Of a stretch of 64,000 bases of DNA, positions 35,540 through 47,409 are shown piece after piece (position 1 is the stretch's first letter; each line of letters starts with the position of its first letter). The notes beneath the pieces were generated by a model that searched no databases, had not been told where the DNA came from, and saw nothing but the letters and a program-made list of their open reading frames with translations. The stretch comes from Ampullaceana balthica (Eukaryota; Mollusca; Gastropoda; Lymnaeidae): the NCBI GenBank assembly GCA_944989445.1, contig CALYLW010000137.1, positions 1,381,323-1,445,322 of the forward strand. The letters are read 5' to 3'. The position numbers and the translations under genes are program-made.

Positions 35540-37962
35540 ATTAAGTCCTACCTAAAGTTCGCGTTTCCAGCCAGTTTCATGATTACATTAGCCGGAAACA
35601 GCTTACAAGCCACATGTAAAAATGAGGAAATTCTCTCTTTCCTTCAGTTCGACCAAATGTTCAAAGGCGATTAATCAAGTTGATTTCAATGGAACTGACC
35701 AACTCTGTGGAGAACTTTCTGACAAACGGGCGAGTCTTAGACTTAGGAAAACCCCATTCCGACTCACCTCCTCCCCCACGCCCCCTCCCCATGTAAATCA
35801 TGCGTGAAAGTCACGTCTGCTCACTATGTTACAACAAATGCAGTAACAACTGGTCGTAACGCCCCACAACAGCGGATGGGGGGGGGGTTGGGGTGGGATG
35901 ATGGCGACAAAGCAAGAAAAAACACCGCCATTTGTCACGCGCCCCGATCCCTTAAATTATCACCGCTACACTGACCAAAGATGGCGGAAAGGGGCAGAGC
36001 CGAGGACTCCGTTACCGGTGTAAGGGATTCCCCCGCCCCTCCCCCCCCCCTTATAACAACCCTTGAATCATGGGTCGGTGAAAGAATGGCGAGGGCCTCA
36101 CAATGGGGCCGCCCCTCTCGTGGCGTCATTCTTGTGTCAAATTAGAAACAAAATTAATCGCTTCCCTCGTTTTCGGCATTCTGAGACCGCCATCATCGGT
36201 GCTCGGGAAGTTCCCGCTGGCCGATTTTTGTCGTCCTCGTGGGACCGATAGCTCTCTCGGACGAGGACCGCTACGAGGGCCCGCTAGCGAGGGTCTGAAA
36301 CCTCACGTCTGCACGGAGGGAAACTTCTTCGCCGCGATGATCGTTAAGACGTGATGAATATTTCATGGCTCGTTCCCGTCACGGCGACACCAGATGGACC
36401 TCAGTTAAGACATAAGGACCGTCAACGTGACAGCGCCCCCCCACCCCACCCCGTTTCTTCCAACAATATTACAGGACAAATTATTGGATTTTCAGGGGGG
36501 GGGGACAAAAATCAAACCAGCTACTAAATTCTTGTGGGGAGCTTAAAGAACAAATTTAGAATTCTTAAAATTGAATTATTTAGATTTGAGCTTCTAATGT
36601 CATATATGATTTATATCGTTACTTAATGCGTCTCGAATGAAAGTCACATAGATACTTTGTTAAATCAACATATTAAACGTAATTTTTCCCAGGCAATCAA
36701 TAACCATATTCAAGATAGTAAAACAAGGGAAAACTTGGTGATGCATTATCGGAATATGTTTATTTGTTCCTTTCTAAAATAACATAACCATCGACGCGTA
36801 AAAAACAACAACACACAAACGGAAACTTGTTATATCCCCCCCTCCCCACACCCCCACAAAGCCACATAAAACAACAACGTATGTGAGTCGGGACTTCATC
36901 GGGCTAACATTACGTCGTCAGATCGCCCGGCCACCAACTGCCAACATCTGGATCCCAGCAAATAAAAATGTCGTCCGGAGCATCCACTTCTGCCCGCAAA
37001 TCTCGGCGAAACTCTCGTGCGTGATTATGTCAGAAACGTTTAATGGCCGAGGAGGTCGCGGGGGCGACTCTCGTTTGTCGTCCAGAAGTCTGGTGTTCCA
37101 CTCCCCGTTACGTCATTGAAAACTCATTAGCGCCGAGTGTGATGGGGGCGCCCCGCTGAAAGTTGCCACCCCTGACCCGGCCGTTGTTTGGGGGGAGTCG
37201 CCCCGTGAATGACTAGGGGATGAATAAGGGCTCTTCCAAATTGAAAGTGACCGTTATGTTATTAGCCGGGTGTCTAGCCTGGGTCATTTTTATGTTGTGC
37301 CCCCTTCCCTCATAGGGCGCTCGAGACTTGAGGGCGGTACATGGCTTTTTAATGAGTTGATCAGCATGTGGCCATTGAACGGTGGACAAAGGACCCTTTT
37401 GAGACGCTCTTTTTAGTATTTTCTAATACTGTATTATTAAAGTCAGTTGTTAAAGAAAAGGGAAACAACTTTAGCTAAAGAATATTAGATTTTTTTAAAA
37501 AAATATTTTAAAAAAAAACGTAAAAGAAAAAAACGGAAAAAGACAAGAAATAATGAACTCCTTTTTAAAAAAGTAAATTTTTCAGTGTGTTGAATATTGT
37601 CAACAAAATTTGTTGTTTTATTATACTAAATTTCAAGCATAAAAACAAAAAGAATAATCTTACACAAATGTTCCAGTATAAACAAAAGAATACAGCATCA
37701 AAACAAACATGCGTGATACTTAGAACAATACGTCTCTGCACGTAACTGTATGACAGTGTAGTACTGGGCACGCATAAGATCAAAATAATAATAATTACGA
37801 ATACTAAGAGATGCTTTTTATATCGTAGATTTAAAGGTCATTGGGTGCGCTGTAGTTGTAGGTAGGACTCGTCTTAATTTTATTGGCACGCTGATACCAA
37901 CAGGTTGTCACCCCTGTTTTAAAGGGCTATCACTCATTCTGTTACGGTTGGTCCTCTAAGAG
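35540..37962. other. Intronic sequence with CG-rich unique islands
   Basis: 35930-36440 and 36860-37400 are complex, CpG-rich and non-repetitive (TCTCTCGGACGAGGACCGC; GGCCGAGGAGGTCGCGGGG). These are candidate conserved regulatory blocks. 37420-37960 is AT-rich. No exon recognised. Confidence 0.45.
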
Positions 37963-38279
37963 CAGAGCTTCTCAAACTTTTTAGTATGGCGGACCGGCAC
38001 GAATTTTTTTCCATTGCACACTTCCATTGTACTGACGTGGAGGTGAAATCTAATTTATTTTATTTTATTCTTATCGTTTTTGTGCTAATTGAAAAAAAGC
38101 CCCCACCCAAAACAACAACACAACAACAATAAACAAACATATTTTATAGGGTTTGTATAGATGGTTGCAAATGGAGGATTATAATACTAATTTTCTGTCC
38201 TTTCTTGATAACTTCTGAGGACCGGCGGCGGATGGCCCACGGGCCGGCACGTCCGGGACCACCACTTTGAGAAGCACTG
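37963..38279. mobile_element. hAT-like MITE (CAGAGCTTCTCAAA type)
   Basis: CAGAGCTTCTCAAACTTTTT at the left is inverted at the right as CCACTTTGAGAAGCACTG. Interior GGACCGGCACG and ACGGGCCGGCACGTCCGG also show partial inverted similarity. The element is about 317 bp with no coding capacity. The target-site duplication is unclear. Confidence 0.75.
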
Positions 38280-38337
38280 CTCTAGTGCTCGACTCTCGAC
38301 TGCTATAATAGATGCTCTCGGTGCAGTTGGTGGTTGC

Positions 38338-38438
38338 GGACTCAAGCACGTGACAGGGAGCGCAATCAAGCACGTGACAGGGAGCGCAATCAAGCACGTG
38401 AGAGGGAGCGCAGATCAAGCACGTGACAGGGAGCGCAA
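38338..38438. repeat. 24-bp tandem repeat with E-box palindromes, 4 copies
   Basis: The unit AGCACGTGACAGGGAGCGCA plus ATCA carries the palindromic E-box CACGTG at 38347, 38371, 38395 and 38420, almost exactly every 24 bp. It starts about 60 bp after the hAT-like MITE. Confidence 0.92.
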
Positions 38439-38584
38439 TCAGGGCGAAAATTATCCACACAGGCAATGTTGTAAATAGCACACAGTAGCTCAATCTTAAT
38501 TTTGATATATACGGCATATATTGTCAAGCATTATTCATATGTATTACCTATTAAAATTATGTAACTTTCAAAAGCCTGAAAGGT

Positions 38585-38735
38585 TCATTGTGACAGTCAA
38601 TGTTTTCATTGTTACAGTCAATGTTTTCATTGTTAGTCAATTTTTTCATTGTTACATGTTTACATTGTTAAGACATGTTTACATTGTTACAGTCAATGTC
38701 TTCATTGTTACAGTCAATATCTTCATTATGTTTTC
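38585..38735. repeat. About 20-bp tandem repeat, 7 copies
   Basis: Units share TTCATTGTTACAGTCAATGT with deletions in the middle copies. Confidence 0.85.
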
Positions 38736-39790
38736 AGGCCCTCCCAAAGATCTCGCTTTTTTTTTAAACAATGGGTTAGAGTTAATGTCAAGTATGTATT
38801 CAGTGCCACTCCCCCTAATTTAAAATGTATTTTCACTTCATTTAATCAGAACCTACGTAGATATATTGGACATATGTGACATATTGTCTTTTCCATCAAA
38901 GTACGGACTCTCACTTGGCGTTAGAACATGGCGCCCTCAACACCGCCTCGTCAGGGAAAGACATGCGTTCAAGTCAATTCCATACGAATAAAAGACTATT
39001 CGGTGAGGTCCTCTTTGTTTCTTTCACCTATGCAAGACACAACACTCGGGTTTTCCTATCACGTTATACAATTGTGTCTTAGATTTACACAACTAGGTAA
39101 ACAGAAACAACAGGAAACGGCGCACATCTTTTTTTTTCTTCTTTCACTCAACGACCTCGTTGTCAACACACTTTTGACACGTGACGTCCCATAAAACCCA
39201 CAGGCTAACCAACAAAAATATGTAAATAAGAAAAAAATCGCCAGAATAACCAACGTTTAACTTGGTCCCTATGTCACAGTGACTCTAAAACTGTCCAAAC
39301 CAGTGGTTCTCAATATTGTCGCGACCTGTACCTCGATCGATATAATCGAATGACAGAACGTTCATCCTTACATTCGGGCGACCATAAGACGCTATTGGCG
39401 ATTACTATCATTAAAGATGGGGTCGGTGATATCTTGTTTGAGGACCCCCCCCCACACACACACACACCTCGCACGCGGCCACTGACTTTTTGCTGAGGCG
39501 GGGCGGGGTTCCACGCTGGAAATGAAAGAGCACGCGCCACCGCGGTGACCGGATGGAACCCTTGAAAATGTTAACTATGACTACAAATTCTATATTTACG
39601 CTAAATACCCCCCATCCCACCCCACCCCACTCCACCACACACACACACACACACGTGTCCTCGATCAATTTATTCCAATAAATTTTCCTATAATATTTGT
39701 AGTTTAATTTATTTTTTTAAAATATATAAACTGAAGTGATTTTATTTTCTTTTGCTTAAGTTAATGTTTAGACAATTTGATTAATAATAA
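38736..39790. other. Intronic sequence with a hAT-like end and CA microsatellites
   Basis: CAGTGGTTCTCAATATTGTCG at 39302 resembles a hAT terminal repeat, but no matching right end is evident. CA tracts occur near 39455-39467 and 39635-39653. Nothing coding. Confidence 0.4.
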
Positions 39791-40290
39791 GAAAAACCCG
39801 TAAAAAACCAAGTTTTTGACTATAAATCCTTTATGTACGAGAAGTAACTAAAAGAATGTTCATTATAACACGCAGCGCAAGACCATCCAGAAATACAAAA
39901 TTGCAGTTGTGTCGTAAAACGTGTTTAATATAATGCGCACCGATCAGGAATAGGTTTATAAAAAGAGCTGTCAATAAAATACGCACCTTATTGCGCGACA
40001 GAAAGGTTGTTCAATATAATACGCACCGCGACGCTCTATCTCAAAAAATAGCATGATACATAGGAATAAATAAAATAATCTAAAAAATCAATAATTTAAT
40101 TACGGTACATGCGATCGATCTGAAATTTTGATACATTGTTTTTATCATCGGTACGAAACTGCCTGCAAAATTTCAGCTCGCTATCTTGCGAGCAAGTGGG
40201 TTAAAAATCGATCAAAAGTTTTGGCGACAAGCAAGCAAGCAAGGTCGGTCGGTCGGCCGCAGACACCATGAGTTAATATAAAGGATTTAA
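39791..40290 (+). mobile_element. 500-bp AAATCCTTTATATTAA element, copy 1
   Basis: Starts GAAAAACCCGTAAAAAACCA and ends GAGTTAATATAAAGGATTTA. Near its left end TATAAATCCTTTATGTACGA is the approximate inverse of that right end, suggesting terminal inverted repeats. The interior has four variants of AATATAATACGCACC, a GATCGATCTGAAATTTTGA block, and a (CAAG)n/(TCGG)n microsatellite before the end. It is noncoding and nearly identical to the copies at 42920 and 43421. Confidence 0.85.
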
Positions 40291-40952
40291 ATAGATATTT
40301 AATTTGCTAATTTACTTAAAACATCTATTTTAAAAGAAGCATTTATCGCAAGTTAGATTTGTAGCAGCACGAGTTGATAACTAGGGAGACCGAGATTTAG
40401 AGCTTGGCAATAAATGACGTGATTAACAATTGAAACAATATCTACAGGCGCAGTCAAGGACACTTGGATATTACTTAATTTTACTGAAGCCACGCTACCC
40501 CCCTCCTTCCGACCCTGGTCATCTGGTCATTCTGCGAAATATAACAGCCCCTCCCCCATTTATATATATATATATATTTTTTTTTAGTTTTTCATTTATA
40601 CACCCTAATACAACAAACCCATTAGCTATTTTAGGAACCACTGTCATCGTTATCGGGGGGTGGGAAGGGTGTTCATCTCGGAGTCTCCCAGGTTTATCAT
40701 GAAACCCTATGCCTGTAAGTTCATAGTGATGGATATGTGAAGACTGATCCCCCGCCGACCCCGGCCCTCGATACTGAGCTCCCGCTGGATGTCCGGCATG
40801 GCCTCGTGGGATTAGGGCGGCATTAGAAGAACGGGGACATCGCGTCCCAGGCCGCCATTAAAGGGACTGGTGTGACGTAATGTACCGTGTTCGAGTAGCG
40901 GGACATGTCTTCCAACGAGCGTTGATTGGTGGGCTCAAAACACGACAGTTGG
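40291..40952. other. Intronic sequence with a small CG-rich island
   Basis: A TA tract is at 40561-40577. 40740-40930 is CpG-containing and complex (CCCCCGCCGACCCCGGCCC). No exon recognised. Confidence 0.4.
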
Positions 40953-41318
40953 TTGGGGTGGATTCATGGGATGGGTGGATTCATGGGATGGTGGATTCAT
41001 GGGATGGTGGAGTCATGGGATGGTGGAGTCGTGGGATGGTGGAGTCGTGGGATGGTGGAGTCGTGGGATGGTGGAGTCGTGGGATGGTGGAGTCATGGGA
41101 TGGTGGAGGCATGGGATGGTGGATTCATGGGATGGTGGAGTCATGGGATGGTGGAGTCATGGGATGGTGGTGTCATGGGATGGTGGAGTCATGGGATGGT
41201 GGTGTCATGGGATGGTGGAGGCATGGGATGGTGGAGTCATGGGATGGTGGAGTCATGGGATGGTGGAGTCATGGGATGGTGGAGTCATGGGATGGTGGAG
41301 GCATGGGATGGTGGAGTC
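40953..41318. repeat. 16-bp tandem array, about 23 copies
   Basis: The unit CATGGGATGGTGGAGT has GTGGATTC, GTCGTGGG and GAGGCATG variants. The resulting Trp/Gly-rich open frames in all plus-strand phases are repeat artefacts. Confidence 0.94.
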
Positions 41319-41479
41319 CTACTCCAACATTAGGTGTACGACGTTAGGTGTAAGTATTTAGCGAACATTTGACCCGGTCTAGCCTGTCAAATAACTAGAA
41401 TAGAGCGTCGAATAACGGTTTCTTTAGTATAGCGTTATGACACCCTAAACTATATCCACATTTGTCGGCCACTATACCA

Positions 41480-41735
41480 ACACAGTCCGGCTAATACATC
41501 CACACAATCCGGCTAATACATCCACACAGTCCGGCTAATACATCCACACAATCCGGCTAATACATCCACACAGTCCGGCTAATACATCCACACAGTCCGG
41601 CTAATACATCCACACAGTCCGGCTAATACATCCACACAGTCCGGCTAATACATCCACACTGTCCGGGTTATACATACATGCCGGCTAACACACCGACACA
41701 TGCCAGCTAATAAACCCACACAGGCCGGCTAATAC
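41480..41735. repeat. 22-bp tandem array, about 11 copies
   Basis: The unit ACACAGTCCGGCTAATACAT plus CC is regular to about 41660, then decays into CCGGCTAACACACC and CCAGCTAATAAACC variants. Confidence 0.92.
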
Positions 41736-42919
41736 ACCACATCAACCGCTCAATACACCAGACAGATCAGTCATAACACCGGACAGACCGGTCATTAAAC
41801 CGGACCGACCAGGTCAATACAACCACATGCTATTACACTACGCTGACAAACTGTGTAGGCCAGACAACATGTCAGTACACCATATTGACCACAGAGAACG
41901 GACTTGCTTAAAATTTTCGAGAGTCACACACGTTGAATTGATAATAATCTTTAGATTCTGTTATGGGATTCAAAGTTTTGCATGACAATCAGTTGATAAA
42001 AGTACATTAAAATGTTTACCAAGATAGAAATGGAAGGCGTTATTTACATGAATGCATGCGATCCTATTTCGGATATCGATACTTAAATCGATACCTGGAT
42101 ACATTTTATAAACAACAACACTAAACAAGTAAACCCATTTCAGTGCATCTAAACTTTTTATTGAAGCCATTCGGTTCAAGATAGCCAGACCGTTCCACGT
42201 GTGAAAATGAATCATCGTTACAGATAAGACTCGGAGATACGCGCTTTTTGGTTTCCGTGACGTTTCTTGTAATCGAATTGATGTTTCTCTGTGAGGCCGT
42301 TTCATAAAAACGGTTAAAATATTTCTATTTTCAATAAAGAGACCACTTTAACGAAGAAAAAAAAATACACAACGTTGGGCGAGCTAACCAGAAGGTCTTA
42401 ATCTACCCTTGTTTGAAGGTCCTCGGCCAGGGTGCGAGTGAAAACGGAACCTGGCTTTCTCAGGCCGGCTAACCGCGATCCTTTCAAGTCATTGTAGAGC
42501 AAAGGGGGCAGATAGCATCTGCCCAGGAAGATTAACATCTGCCCATTAGGGGGAGGAATTCTTAGCCTACGGTTCGAGGTGCAAAAACAGAGTAAATTGA
42601 TTTACGACATTTGTGCCAGGGAATTACTACTGCCGCCCTATCGCCCCCCACTCCCTTCGCCACGCAAACACGCACGGTACACGCACTTATATAATCCATG
42701 AGATTTTTCATTTAAAAATCCAATAGAGGGTTAAAAAAACAACAACAAATTTTTAAAAGCATGAAAGTATTTTGCAATCATTTTTCTAAATGTTGTCGAT
42801 TTATACTATAAATTATAGCAATCGCGTTACTAATGCTCTGGAAAAAAAAAGATTTAGATGCGTTTTCAATTACAAAGATTGCACTCTCATAGAGGTAATA
42901 GAGACTGCATGTATAATAA
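41736..42919. other. Intronic sequence, nothing recognised
   Basis: 41736-41880 may contain further decayed array units. The remainder is unique AT-rich sequence with a more complex part at 42380-42690. Confidence 0.4.
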
Positions 42920-43416
42920 GAAAAACCCGTAAAAAACCAAGTTTTTTGACTATAAATCCTTTATGTACGAGAAGTAACTAAAAGAATGTTCATTATAATA
43001 CGCAGCGCCAGACCATCCAGAAATACAAAATTGCAGTTGAGTCGTAAAACATGTTTAATATAATGCGCACCGATCAGAAATATGTTTATAAAAAGAGCTG
43101 TCAATAAAATACGCACCTTATTGCGCGACAGAAAGGTTGTTCAATATAATACGCACCGCGACGCTCTATCTCAAAAAATAGCATGATACATAGGAATAAA
43201 TAAAATAATCTAAAAAATCAATAATTTAATTACGGTACATGCGATCGATCTGAAATTTTGATACATTGTTTTTATCATCGGTACGAAACTGCCTGCAAAA
43301 TTTCAGCTCGCTATCTTGCGAGCAAGTGGGTTAAAAATCGATCAAAAGTTTTGGCGACAAGCAAGCAAGCAAGCAAGGTCCGCCGCAGACACCACGAGTT
43401 AATATAAAGGATTTAA
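42920..43416 (+). mobile_element. 500-bp AAATCCTTTATATTAA element, copy 2
   Basis: Near-identical to copy 1 along its whole length. The microsatellite reads (CAAG)3-4 followed by GTCCGCCGCAGACACC in place of the TCGG-containing version. It ends four bases before copy 3 begins. Confidence 0.88.
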
Positions 43417-43420
43417 TAAA

Positions 43421-43919
43421 GAAAAACCCGTAAAAAACCAAGTTTTTGACTATAAATCCTTTAGTACGAGAAGTAACTAAAAGAATGTTCATTATAATAC
43501 GCAGCGCCAGACCATCCAGAAATACAAAATTGAAGTTGTGTCGTAAAACATGTTTAATATAATACGCACCGATCAGGAATATGTTTATAAAAAGAGCTGT
43601 CAATAAAATACGCACCTTATTGCGCGACAGAAAGGTTGTTCAATATAATACGCACCGCGACGCTCTATCTCAAAAAATAGCATGATACATAGGAATAAAA
43701 AAAATAATCTAAAAAATCAATAATTTAATTACGGTACATGCGATCGATCTGAAATTTTGATACATTGTTTTTATCATCGGTACGAAACTGCCTGCAAAAT
43801 TTCAGCTCGCTATCTTGCGAGCAAGTGGGTTAAAAATCGATCAAAAGTTTTGGCGACAAGCAAGCAAGCAAGCAAGCAAGGTCCGCCGCAGACACCACGA
43901 GTTAATATAAAGGATTTAA
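43421..43919 (+). mobile_element. 500-bp AAATCCTTTATATTAA element, copy 3
   Basis: In direct tandem with copy 2 and near-identical to it, including the GTCCGCCGCAGACACC tail. The (CAAG)n tract is longer here. The high similarity suggests a local duplication of one element. Confidence 0.88.
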
Positions 43920-44195
43920 AAAAGGATTGCGAACATATATGGCTGGTTTACCATGATTTAAATTTGTAGCTGGCTGTTTTAGGTTTAAGTAACTGAGCTA
44001 AAGTAAAAGCTCCAAGAAAACCCACTACTTAGTGCGGCAAATGTTCAATTTTCACTGAATTATTTAATCAAAACAATGAACAGGTATATGTAGAATTTAA
44101 TTTAAAAATTGTCATAAAGACAATTAAATAACTATAAAATAATAATAAATAATTGTTACAACGATTTTTACACACACACAAAAAAAGATATTTTG

Positions 44196-44826
44196 TAGGG
44201 CTGTTATCGATTAATTTAAATTTAATCGTTAACTTTTGAAAAATTATCGATTAATTAATCGATAATTTCGATTAAAGCCAAAAATATAAATTAATGACGT
44301 CATTAAACTGAACATTTCTCATGGATATTGAAAATTAAGAATATTTTGAACTAAATTTTATGACAATGTGTTGATACTTGATCGTATGTTTGTGCTGAAG
44401 GTGTTACGTCAGCGGTGTATTTGATCTTTTAAAAGAGAATTGTTTATGGCAGTGAACACAGTCAACTTTTTCACCATCTTCGACTTTGCCATCCGCAGTT
44501 AGCTTAAAAACAAAATTTTTGCTCAACTTTCTAGTTATATGTTTAAATTTTAATGCGCTGATGTTGTCAGCCATTTTTTAGTTGACGTCTGCCGGTCCAC
44601 ATAAAGAAATAAAATAAATTATAATATTACGCGGGAGAAGTTTGTACGTAAAAATATATATAAATTATTATTAATTATTAATAATTAATTATTTAGTAAT
44701 AAATATTTTTTTTAATATTATAAATATTTTCTTTAATTTTAATCGAATTTGTATCGATTAAAATCATTTTAATCGATAAAAGAATTTAACGATTAATCGA
44801 GAAATTAATTAATTTCCGCAGCCCTA
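44196..44826. mobile_element. hAT-like element with perfect 8-bp target-site duplication
   Basis: The ends are TAGGGCTGTTATCGATTAAT and TTTCCGCAGCCCTA. The flanks are ATATTTTG on both sides (44188-44195 and 44827-44834), a perfect 8-bp duplication diagnostic of hAT-type insertion. It is 631 bp, similar in size and ends to 19994-20616. No transposase motif was recognised by eye. Confidence 0.88.
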
Positions 44827-44834
44827 ATATTTTG

Positions 44835-45620
44835 TCATGATTTTATTGTCTTTATACCTTTTAAAAACAATTAAATTCTGAAATTCTTAAAGGGCTACAG
44901 ACGTTCAGATCTATTGGCTATTGGAGTTACATTTAGTAACTCACTAAAAAAAATTGTGTAACGTAGCCTTATATGGACAAGCTCAATTAGCAGAGCACTC
45001 CTACACTCCTACACATTCCCCTCACTGTAACAATAAGTAGGCATTCTAGAGTCTTGGCCATATAAAAAAAACAGAACAAGAACAATTTTCAAATCGTAAA
45101 TCTAACGAATAAATGGACTGCAATAACGTATGTGGGTGAAGGGGGGAGGGGGGTGGCTGATAGCGAGGAATTAAAATTCAGAAAGAAAGAAATGCCTGGT
45201 ACGTGGGCCCCCATTAACGGCCGTGAAAGAAATGCCTGGTACGTGGGCCCCCATTAACAGCCGTAAAAGACATCCGTACTTGAAGGTTACGGCAGCATTT
45301 GTATCATACACCGGCGTCTTTCAATGCGTGTCTCCAGTGTCCTTTATTCGGCCGCCAGTTGTCCCCCATTGTGAAGACATTTAGCGCCCCTTTGCACTCC
45401 AAAGCCCCCGAATTCCCCCGAACGAGACCTCGGCGGGGGTCCGTACATTTTATGTGTGTGTGTGTTATCGTCTTGGGATTGAGATCTGAAAATTTTCTCT
45501 AAACATGTACTTCTTTTTCTACCCCCTTCTCTTTATGAGGATACCCTCAGAAGGATCGCCGCTAATGTAAGAGAGATATTACTGGAGGCGTGGGCACCCC
45601 GTGTTAGTGTTCCCCTACCT
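44835..45620. other. Intronic sequence with a short duplication
   Basis: 45185-45270 contains two direct copies of a 40-bp unit with GAAATGCCTGGTACGTGGGC and CCCCATTAAC. The remaining sequence is unrecognised. Confidence 0.6.
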
Positions 45621-45948
45621 CAGGGGGTCGGGAAAATTTTTGTCTGAGAGAGACATAAATACCAAATATTTTGAAAAGTATTTCTGTGAGAGCTATACAT
45701 TCATTATGTTTAAAACTAAAAATTCAAGTAATTTTGTGTAACTTCAACGCTAAAACTATACAATAATTATGTCTCTGAATTATTTTTAGTAACATTGTTA
45801 TGCTGTTGTTTTTTTTACATGCAATTAATATGTAGACCAAATGAGTATGAACAAACGTATTTTAAATAATGGAACATTTGTCTGAGAGCCAGATGCAGCC
45901 ATCAATAGAGCCACACTTGGCTCGCGAGCCATGGTTTCCCGACCCCTG
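45621..45948. mobile_element. hAT MITE (CAGGGGTCGGGAAA type)
   Basis: The left end CAGGGGGTCGGGAAAAT and right end GGTTTCCCGACCCCTG are inverted repeats differing by one extra G. Flanks CCCTACCT and CCCTAGCT match at 7 of 8 bases, fitting an hAT target-site duplication. The right part contains GGCTCGCGAGCC, an inverted block. It is 328 bp and noncoding. Confidence 0.88.
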
Positions 45949-46553
45949 CCCTAGCTGGTGGAAACGTTGGTTGAATTTCGGTACGAGGGGCTTCAACACT
46001 CGGTAGTTTGGGATGATGGTACACGATAGGGCAGAGTTATCTATTCAAGTTCAACACGAGCACACTCAAGACATCAAACTATTTAAAGACTTATTATTTA
46101 AACACAACAGAGCCAAAGGGAAGTGAAATAAGTAAACTCCAATCTTTAAGGTTAAACAATTGTGGTGTCAACTTATTTTCAAGCTTTTTTTCTTTTCAAA
46201 GTATGTGAAGTGGCATGTGACTAGGAGCGATAGAAAAATTTCCGAATTGCAGGAAGTTGTGGTTTTTATTGACTATTCCACGTTGCGTGTTCAGTGCAAC
46301 AACATCAACAAATATCGGCAATTCTTACATCCACCTATAGACAATGCCTTAGCACTTCAATCTCATACGAATCAAATAAATCGACGGCATTCTGTTCCTA
46401 AGACCGAAACCAACTATATGTCAAATTACACGAGAGCAGTCTGTTCCCTACTGTTACAGGTTATACCAAGCGATCGCTGGCTCCTATACGCCAAACTAAA
46501 GTTTCTACTGAACGCTAAAAAGAGGCTGTCGGTCACTGCGTGGCCAGACTCAC

Positions 46554-46751
46554 CTGTTTATCGAGCTGACGCTGGGCACGTTGTCCGCCGTGCAGACGGC
46601 GTCACTCAGCAGCTTGTCCCTGATCTCCCAGGCGAACATGGTGGGGTTCTCCTCCTTGTACTTTGTAATAGCCTTGACCACCATGGGCGTTGCCACCTTG
46701 GGCTTGGATCCCCCTATCACACCGGGCTTGATGGAACCCGTTTCATAATAC
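46554..46751 (-). CDS. Pax2/5/8: Pax2/5/8 paired-box exon (C-terminal half of the paired domain)
   Basis: This exon encodes paired-domain residues 57 to 121 plus parts of the flanking split arginines: the linker [14 protein letters not shown], then the RED subdomain with [19 protein letters not shown] and [24 protein letters not shown] and [11 protein letters not shown] are hallmarks of Pax2/5/8 rather than Pax1/9, Pax3/7, Pax6 or Pox-neuro. In minus-strand sense the acceptor is CTCCGCCAG before GTATTATG, behind a pyrimidine-rich tract, and the donor is AACAG|GTGAGT. The exon is 198 bp and phase 2 at both ends, with both junctions falling inside arginine codons. That length matches the vertebrate exon as I remember it. 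The AAVC-region residues ([11 protein letters not shown]) differ from vertebrate PAX2, as expected for an invertebrate. An overlapping plus-strand reading frame at 46160-46837 is only a shadow. Confidence 0.97.
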
Positions 46752-46973
46752 CTGGCGGAGAGAACAAACAACAACATACTGTTAAAAAAAATCAAGTCTA
46801 CAAAAAGTTTATCACTGTAATTAAACTACATGCATAAAGTACATATATAAACTACATATATAAACTACATAGTAAAATATATATATGATAAACAAAAATA
46901 AATATTGCACTCGTCACAATGATAGTGTATTTTGATGATTCCATGTGGTTAAAACAATATGACAAATATTTTT

Positions 46974-47409
46974 TAGGGCTGCGGAAATTAACGATTAATT
47001 AATCGATTAATTTTTAGCAATTTAAATCGATTAAAATTATTTTGATCGATTAAAAGTCGATTAAAATTTAAGAAAGTAGTTCAATTTTTTTCCAATTTAT
47101 TAATAATTTATACTCTTTGTTTCTGACATACTTTTAGCTCGTATCATTATTATTTATTTAGACGTGCATACGTAAAACAATAACGGTTTTCTTCCTGATT
47201 TCTTGCATAGGAGAACGAATTTTAGGTGTTACGTCACAACATTTGGGAGCTATGGAATTACCGTGACTTAAACAATTTCCACGAAATAATGAATCGAAAA
47301 GTAACGGGATCTAAACATGCGTTCTAAAATTATAATTAAATGTAAATTAATCGATTAAAATTTTCACGATTAATCGAATATTTTTTATTTTAAAAAATCA
47401 GTAATGGCC
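46974..47409 (+). mobile_element. TAGGGCTG element (hAT-like, short type)
   Basis: It starts TAGGGCTGCGGAAATTAACG and shares TTGCATAGGAGAACGAATTT, TACGTCACAACATTTGGGAG and GTAACGGGATC with 34343-34746. The right end is decayed (ATCAGTAATGGCC). It lies about 220 bp upstream, in transcription sense, of the Pax exon at 46751. Confidence 0.78.

Larger units (their letters stand above)
21044..46553 (-). other. Intron of Pax2/5/8 (25.5 kb)
   Basis: This span is bounded by a GTGAGT donor just below 46554 and a TTTTCCAG acceptor just above 21043. Both ends split an arginine codon in the same phase. The intron is mostly AT-rich sequence packed with minisatellites, MITEs and hAT-like elements, listed separately. 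Several CG-rich unique islands also lie within it. I recognise no other gene inside it on either strand. Confidence 0.9.

Noticed and set aside
39302..39545. Complete hAT element beginning CAGTGGTTCTCAA
   Set aside because: Only a left-end-like sequence is present; I found no matching inverted right end or target duplication.
46160..46837. 225-codon plus-strand frame
   Set aside because: It is the antisense shadow of the Pax exon at 46554-46751 extended into intron; the minus strand has the conserved domain and splice sites.
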